From RZYP01 sp964386405 (GTDB lineage Bacteria > Bacillota > Negativicutes > Acidaminococcales > Acidaminococcaceae): a stretch of 6,045 nucleotides of DNA. The notes under the pieces were generated by a model, which worked only from the letters and a program-made list of their open reading frames with translations, was not told the origin of the DNA and searched no databases. The position numbers were made by a program, and so were the translations under genes. Of the stretch, positions 5,549 through 6,045 are shown in pieces (the first letter of the stretch is position 1; each line of letters begins with the position of its first letter). The DNA lies in contig CAYLRW010000079.1 in the NCBI GenBank assembly GCA_964386405.1, forward strand, positions 1 through 6,045, in the 5' to 3' direction.

Positions 5549-6045
5549 ATGAAAATAATGCTTATTAATCCTGACAGCGGTATGGAAGCCACGGTCTTGT
5601 CCGCCCGCTGCCAGCTTTTAAAGGAATATGTAGGAGCAGATGTGGAACTGGCCATGGTTTGTCCGACGCTGAATAATCTGGAATTGGACTCAGCACTGGA
5701 CGCAGCTTTGGCAGGCCCGGAATTACTATGTCTGGTCAAGCAGGCTGAGCAGGAGAACTATGACGCAGTGGTGTTGTATTGCTTCAGCGATCCTGTCTTG
5801 GCGGCCGCACGGGAATTGGTCAAAATACCCGTTGTAGGAGCTGGTCAGGCAGCTTGCCTCTTAGCTCCTGTTCTTGGACGTCAGGCTGGTTTGTTATTGG
5901 CAGATGATTTGAGAATAGCAGAGAAAAGGGATTTTATTCTGCAAACCGGGGTGCGTCCTGATTGTATTCCTGTTGTTGCCGGTATTGCCGGCAGAGGGAT
6001 GGATATGTGGCAAAACAGGGAACAGGTGCTGGAGCTTTTGCAGGC
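5549..6045 (+). CDS. Asp/Glu/hydantoin racemase family protein (3' end outside window)
   Basis: At least 165 residues are open to the window edge with no stop; relatives are usually about 210-250 residues. The N-terminus MKIMLINPDSGMEAT matches the family opening (INPN-S/T-x-x-x-T). C78 in DAVVLYCFSDP is the first of the two catalytic cysteines that abstract and return the alpha proton in cofactor-independent racemases. PVVGAGQAA (94-102) is the following conserved strand-loop. The second cysteine would lie beyond the end. Members racemise aspartate, glutamate, hydantoins or allantoin, or act as maleate isomerases. AAGAGG at 5538-5543 lies 5 bases before the ATG, and the gene starts 9 bases after the ATPase gene, so it belongs to the same operon. 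Next to imide-hydrolase-like genes, a hydantoin or amino acid racemase role is favoured. Confidence 0.85.
   Translation, partial: MKIMLINPDSGMEATVLSARCQLLKEYVGADVELAMVCPTLNNLELDSALDAALAGPELLCLVKQAEQENYDAVVLYCFSDPVLAAARELVKIPVVGAGQAACLLAPVLGRQAGLLLADDLRIAEKRDFILQTGVRPDCIPVVAGIAGRGMDMWQNREQVLELLQ

Overview
The window looks like a chromosomal segment from a low-to-mid GC member of the Bacillota. I would guess a Negativicutes-like lineage, with low confidence. The basis is strong AGGAGG-type ribosome binding sites, sigma-A-type promoters (several with an extended TGn -10), U-tract terminators, a GCGGDSKK-type lipoprotein signal in the binding protein, and a CpsB/YwqE-type PHP protein. All convincing genes lie on the + strand. 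No rRNA, tRNA, CRISPR array or insertion sequence is visible.

Left part (1-1480). A terminator at 15-52 closes a transcript that began before the window. A promoter near 142-150 then drives a single gene (250-1032) for a CpsB/CapC/YwqE-family PHP protein. Its fold motifs are clear, but three expected metal-ligand positions are replaced and the loop after the first HxH motif is shortened. A separate small gene follows (1175-1339, 54 residues), with its own candidate promoter overlapping a 12-bp palindrome. A near-consensus promoter (1397-1425) sits directly in front of a strong terminator (1437-1478), with no gene between them. This is either a tiny RNA or leader, or a chance promoter next to the small gene's terminator.

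Right part (1580-6045). An extended -10 promoter at 1580-1588 precedes six tightly packed genes: two tandem paralogous CE4/polysaccharide-deacetylase-fold hydrolases of the HpPgdA/cyclic-imide-hydrolase type, then a complete polar amino acid ABC importer (lipoprotein binding protein, permease, ATPase), then the start of an Asp/Glu/hydantoin racemase cut off by the window end. Gaps are at most 37 bases and two gene pairs overlap, so this reads as one operon.

Working model (inference): the importer brings in an amino acid or small derivative. The two hydrolases open a cyclic amide, imide or ureide ring, and the racemase interconverts stereoisomers of an amino acid, hydantoin or related compound. 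The combination of two hydrolase paralogues, importer and racemase is the most interesting system in the window. Its substrate cannot be read from the sequence.
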